Positions 33,321 to 35,651 of a stretch of 35,651 nucleotides of DNA are shown in pieces; the first letter of the stretch is position 1, and each line of letters opens with the position of its first letter. The notes below the pieces were generated by a model. The model made no database searches and was not told where the DNA came from. It saw only the letters and a program-made list of their open reading frames with translations. Source of the stretch: Candidatus Lachnoclostridium stercorigallinarum (lineage in GTDB: Bacteria; Bacillota; Clostridia; Lachnospirales; Lachnospiraceae); the NCBI GenBank assembly GCA_019116745.1, contig DXBC01000013.1, positions 1 through 35,651 on the forward strand, in the 5' to 3' direction. A program made the translations under genes and the position numbers.

Positions 33321-33686
33321 TCAGGCAAACACTGCCTGCTTAAGCACCATGTACAGCACCGTTCCCAGGCCGATGCTGAGCAGGGAATTCTTTTTCCATC
33401 TGTGAATCAGGACCACCGCAAGCACTGCAGCCGCTTCCGGCGCTTCCCAGGCCGCGGCATCCCCTCCTCCGCCCCGCAGCTGCTCCCAGGCGGAAAGAAG
33501 CGGCGTCCTCAGGCAGTAAACCATCAGCAGGCCAATGGTGGCGTAGGGAAGAGTCTTCCCCAGATATTCCACGAAAGGCGGCGTTTTCCTGTCTCCCCGA
33601 AAAACGATAAAGGGCAGGAAACGGCTGATCACCGTAGCTGCCGTCATTGCCGCCACAATTCCAATCGCTGTGCTCATCTGACTCAT
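33321..33686 (-). CDS. azlD: Branched-chain amino acid exporter small subunit AzlD
   Basis: A 121-residue membrane protein with three to four hydrophobic segments. The N-terminal ATVISRFLPFIVFRG matches the AzlD pattern (TxxxRxLPF), followed by the YLGKTLPYATIGLLMVYCL segment. The Gly-rich loop (about 72-80) is slightly unusual. It pairs with AzlC to export branched-chain amino acids and related compounds. The ATG is one base past the azlC stop (TGA-C-ATG), so they are coupled. Confidence 0.92.
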   Translation of the reverse strand: MSQMSTAIGIVAAMTAATVISRFLPFIVFRGDRKTPPFVEYLGKTLPYATIGLLMVYCLRTPLLSAWEQLRGGGGDAAAWEAPEAAAVLAVVLIHRWKKNSLLSIGLGTVLYMVLKQAVFA

Positions 33687-33687
33687 G

Positions 33688-34389
33688 TCACTCGCTCTCC
33701 TTTCCCGTTCCCTTTATTTTATAAGCCATAAACAGGATCACCAGAATCACCGCCATCGCCGGAATGATAAAACGATCTGCTCCGAAAATCAACAGGCACA
33801 CCGCGGTGGCTCCCATTCCCAGAAGGGCGGAAGAGTGCCCCTTTTTCTCCTCCCACTGTCCTGCGAAAATCACCACAAACAGGGCCGTAAGGGCAAAATC
33901 CATTCCCGTCGTGTCAAAGGTGAGAAAACTCCCCAGCAGCGCTCCCAGAAGAGTTCCTCCCACCCAGTAGCACTGATCCAGAAAGGAAATCCAGAAAAAC
34001 ACCTTGTCCCGATCCATCTCCGGCGGCGGATTTTCCGAGCACAGCACAGAAAAGGTCTCATCTGTCATGGCAAAGATCAGATAAGGCTTAAAACGCTTCA
34101 CCTCCCGGAATTTGTCCAGCATGGAAATTCCGTAAAACAAGTGCCTGGCGTTTAACATCAGGGACATGAGAAATCCGTATACCGGGCTGACCCCTGCCGC
34201 CAGCAGAGAGACCCCCAGATACTGCAGGCTTCCCGCGTACACCACAATGCTGATCATCACTGACCATATGGGACCAAAACCGCTGTCCGCCATCAAAATC
34301 CCGTAGGCTGCCCCCAGCACCAGATATCCGGCCATCACAGGAACTGTCCTGGGGAAGGCGTACTCCAGCTCCGTCTTCTGTTTGTTCAT
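33688..34389 (-). CDS. azlC: Branched-chain amino acid exporter large subunit AzlC
   Basis: A 233-residue membrane protein with about six hydrophobic segments. Family landmarks are AFPRTVPVMAGYLVLGAAYGIL, MISIVVYAGSLQYLGVSLLAAG, LMLNARHLFYGISM and FAMTDETFSVLCS. The start was placed at MNKQK, preceded by GGTGGGGAG; the longer frame to 34683 adds about 98 residues without any family likeness and passes through the promoter region. With azlD it forms a two-gene unit. The predicted leader of about 120 bases is long, so leader regulation is possible, but no T-box or known riboswitch is recognised. Confidence 0.93.
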   Translation of the reverse strand: MNKQKTELEYAFPRTVPVMAGYLVLGAAYGILMADSGFGPIWSVMISIVVYAGSLQYLGVSLLAAGVSPVYGFLMSLMLNARHLFYGISMLDKFREVKRFKPYLIFAMTDETFSVLCSENPPPEMDRDKVFFWISFLDQCYWVGGTLLGALLGSFLTFDTTGMDFALTALFVVIFAGQWEEKKGHSSALLGMGATAVCLLIFGADRFIIPAMAVILVILFMAYKIKGTGKESE

Positions 34390-34480
34390 ACTCCCCACCG
34401 CTTTCCGGCATCCGCCGCAGAACCGCTCAGTCCCGGTACTGAACTCCTCATTTCCGCGCCGTGACTTTTCCAGTCCGCTC

Positions 34481-34510
34481 TTGACAAACGCCTGTATTTT
34501 TCCGTAAAAT
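34481..34510 (+). promoter_or_regulatory. Promoter of the radical SAM gene
   Basis: A perfect TTGACA (34481-34486) and TAAAAT (34505-34510) are 18 bases apart, with a start predicted near 34517. It abuts the azlC promoter. Confidence 0.65.
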
Positions 34511-34518
34511 TGTATTTT

Positions 34519-34547
34519 ATTGTAACGATTGTGAGTGAATTTGTCAA
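34519..34547 (-). promoter_or_regulatory. Promoter of azlCD
   Basis: On the minus strand a perfect TTGACA (34542-34547) and TACAAT (34519-34524) are 17 bases apart, with a start predicted near 34512. It abuts the radical SAM promoter. Confidence 0.65.
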
Positions 34548-34566
34548 TCAACGAGGTGCAGAAGAT

Positions 34567-35478
34567 ATGATTGATGCAGTCTGTGAACTGTGTCCCCGCC
34601 GGTGCGGCGTCGACCGCGCCGCCGTTCTGGGATTTTGCCGGTGCGGGACCCGGCCAAGAATCGCCAGAGCCGCCCTTCATCACTGGGAAGAGCCCTGTAT
34701 CAGCGGCGTCCGGGGAAGCGGAACGGTTTTTTTCAGCGGCTGTACGTTAAAATGCTGTTTCTGTCAGAACCATACCATCAGCAGCGGCGGTTTCGGGAAG
34801 GACATCACCCCCCGCCGTCTGGCTGATATTTTTCTGGAGCTGGAGGAAAAGGGCGCCCACAATATCAACCTGGTGACCCCCACCCAGTACCTGCCGTCCA
34901 TCCTGACGGCCCTGGATCTGGTCCGCCACCGCCTCTCCATCCCTATCGTCTGGAACACCGGCGGATATGAACGGACAGAAACCCTGGAACAGCTGAAAGG
35001 GTACGTGGACATTTACCTCCCGGATCTGAAATATTACAGCAGTGAGCTGTCGGGAAAATATTCCTGCGCTCCCGACTACTTCTCTTTCGCCTCCCGGGCA
35101 GTGGAAACCATGATCCGCCAAACGGGAACTCCCGTTTTCGCGGAAGAAGACGGCTGCTCCCTTATGAAAAAGGGAGTCATTATCCGGCACATGGTTCTTC
35201 CCGGTCAGAAGGAGGACTCCAAAAAAATCCTGAGCTGGATGAAGGAACACCTTCCGAAAAGCAGCTTTCTTCTCAGCCTTCTCAGCCAGTATACCCCCTT
35301 TTACCGCAGTGCACAGTTTCCGGAAATCAGCAGAAGAATTACCACCTACGAATACAATCAGGTTCTGGACTTTGCCATTGAGCTGGGGCTTACCGCAGGC
35401 TTCATGCAGGAGAAAAGCAGTGCAAAAGAAGAGTACACACCTCCCTTTGATCTGGAAGGCGTGGCTCCGCAGGAATAG
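34567..35478 (+). CDS. PflX-like radical SAM protein
   Basis: A 303-residue radical SAM enzyme. The 4Fe-4S/SAM motif is C59-x3-C63-x2-C66 in SGCTLKCCFCQNHTIS. Extra cysteines precede it (Cys6, 9, 13, 24, 26 in CELCPRRCG and GFCRCG). The region NLVTPTQYLPSIL and VDIYLPDLKYYSSE are typical of the family of pyruvate formate-lyase activase homologues of unknown target (COG1313/PflX). The start was placed at 34567, with GAGGTG 8 bases upstream; the longer frame from 34510 has none. No glycyl-radical enzyme gene is nearby, so the target is unknown. It is divergent from azlC. Confidence 0.9.
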   Translation: MIDAVCELCPRRCGVDRAAVLGFCRCGTRPRIARAALHHWEEPCISGVRGSGTVFFSGCTLKCCFCQNHTISSGGFGKDITPRRLADIFLELEEKGAHNINLVTPTQYLPSILTALDLVRHRLSIPIVWNTGGYERTETLEQLKGYVDIYLPDLKYYSSELSGKYSCAPDYFSFASRAVETMIRQTGTPVFAEEDGCSLMKKGVIIRHMVLPGQKEDSKKILSWMKEHLPKSSFLLSLLSQYTPFYRSAQFPEISRRITTYEYNQVLDFAIELGLTAGFMQEKSSAKEEYTPPFDLEGVAPQE

Positions 35479-35510
35479 GGCGGAACGGCTGTCCGATCTG
35501 CGGACGCAAA

Positions 35511-35553
35511 AAAGGCGGATATCGAATTCTCTTCCGATTCGACATCCGCCTTT
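35511..35553 (+). terminator. Terminator after the radical SAM gene
   Basis: A long stem (35511-35520 with 35544-35553 plus TCGAAT/ATTCGA) with one mismatch and a loop of about 9 bases. The distal arm ends in TTT. The remaining 98 bases to the window edge are pyrimidine-rich and hold no feature I can support. Confidence 0.7.
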
Positions 35554-35651
35554 AAACTATCTCATCCATTGGACTGATTTCCTTTCTCTATTCTGTTTTT
35601 CTCTGTTAAATTTTCTCTTCCTCCGCGCTTCTAAGTTTCTTTGACTTTTTT

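Noticed and set aside
34390-34511. T-box or riboswitch in the azlC leader
   Set aside because: The T-box consensus and known riboswitch cores were not found by eye.
34390-34683. N-terminal extension of azlC to 34683
   Set aside because: The extension covers the promoter region, overlaps the divergent gene and has no resemblance to AzlC; the internal ATG has its own ribosome site.
1-35651. CRISPR array, prophage, insertion sequence or tRNA genes
   Set aside because: No regularly spaced repeats, transposase or integrase frames, or cloverleaf sequences were seen; the only longer repeat is the two-copy element.

Overview
The window is a gene-dense piece of a Gram-positive chromosome, most likely a Lachnospiraceae-type member of the Clostridia. 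Supporting signs are strong AGGAGG-type ribosome binding sites, sigma-A-like promoters, lipoprotein signal peptides on the solute-binding proteins, the hprK-murB-rapZ-whiA-HPr-like cluster and the pfkA-dnaE pair. This is inferred from gene content and order; the species cannot be named. Base composition is fairly GC-rich and even across the genes, and no transposase, integrase, CRISPR array, rRNA or tRNA was seen. It is mostly core chromosome plus one transport and signalling locus.

Layout. (1) 1-5109, minus strand: nusB, xseA, xseB, ispA, dxs and the start of tlyA, a tightly packed operon linking transcription antitermination, exonuclease VII, isoprenoid precursor synthesis and rRNA methylation. 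(2) 5110-5912: an 800-base region without a convincing gene. It holds a promoter-to-terminator unit that could be a structured RNA, a very strong hairpin, and one copy of a roughly 138-base structured repeat whose second copy lies at 29515-29652. (3) 5913-10421, minus: pfkA and dnaE. (4) 10595-18289: a tripartite tricarboxylate transporter locus (tctC-tctB-tctA) followed on the same strand by a small zinc-ribbon membrane protein, a dCache hybrid histidine kinase and a second, orphan TctC-like lipoprotein. An OmpR-type response regulator is divergent from tctC. (5) 18430-22431, minus: hprK-murB-rapZ-whiA and a Crh-like HPr with Glu at the usual catalytic His. (6) 22509-27883, minus: uvrC, a DUF1653 protein, a DUF4015 glycosidase-like lipoprotein, map and an AlkD-like repair protein. 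(7) 28023-35478: DUF1846 (+), DUF362 (-), ftsH (-), a 58-residue small gene (+), azlCD (-) and a PflX-like radical SAM protein (+).

How genes work together. The Tct locus looks self-regulated: the orphan binding protein or the transporter ligand may be read by the dCache kinase, and the divergent regulator may control the tctCBA promoter. The hprK cluster joins carbon-status signalling (HPr kinase and a Ser46-only HPr) to cell-wall synthesis (murB, rapZ, whiA).

The most interesting points are: the kinase/TctC-like junction, where a run of five Gs keeps the kinase frame open for about 57 codons past an apparent TAATG stop-start; the two-copy structured repeat; the candidate RNA upstream of nusB; the Glu15 HPr; the small gene at 33089-33265; and two interleaved strong promoters between azlC and the radical SAM gene. 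Starts given here were moved to internal codons where a ribosome binding site decides.
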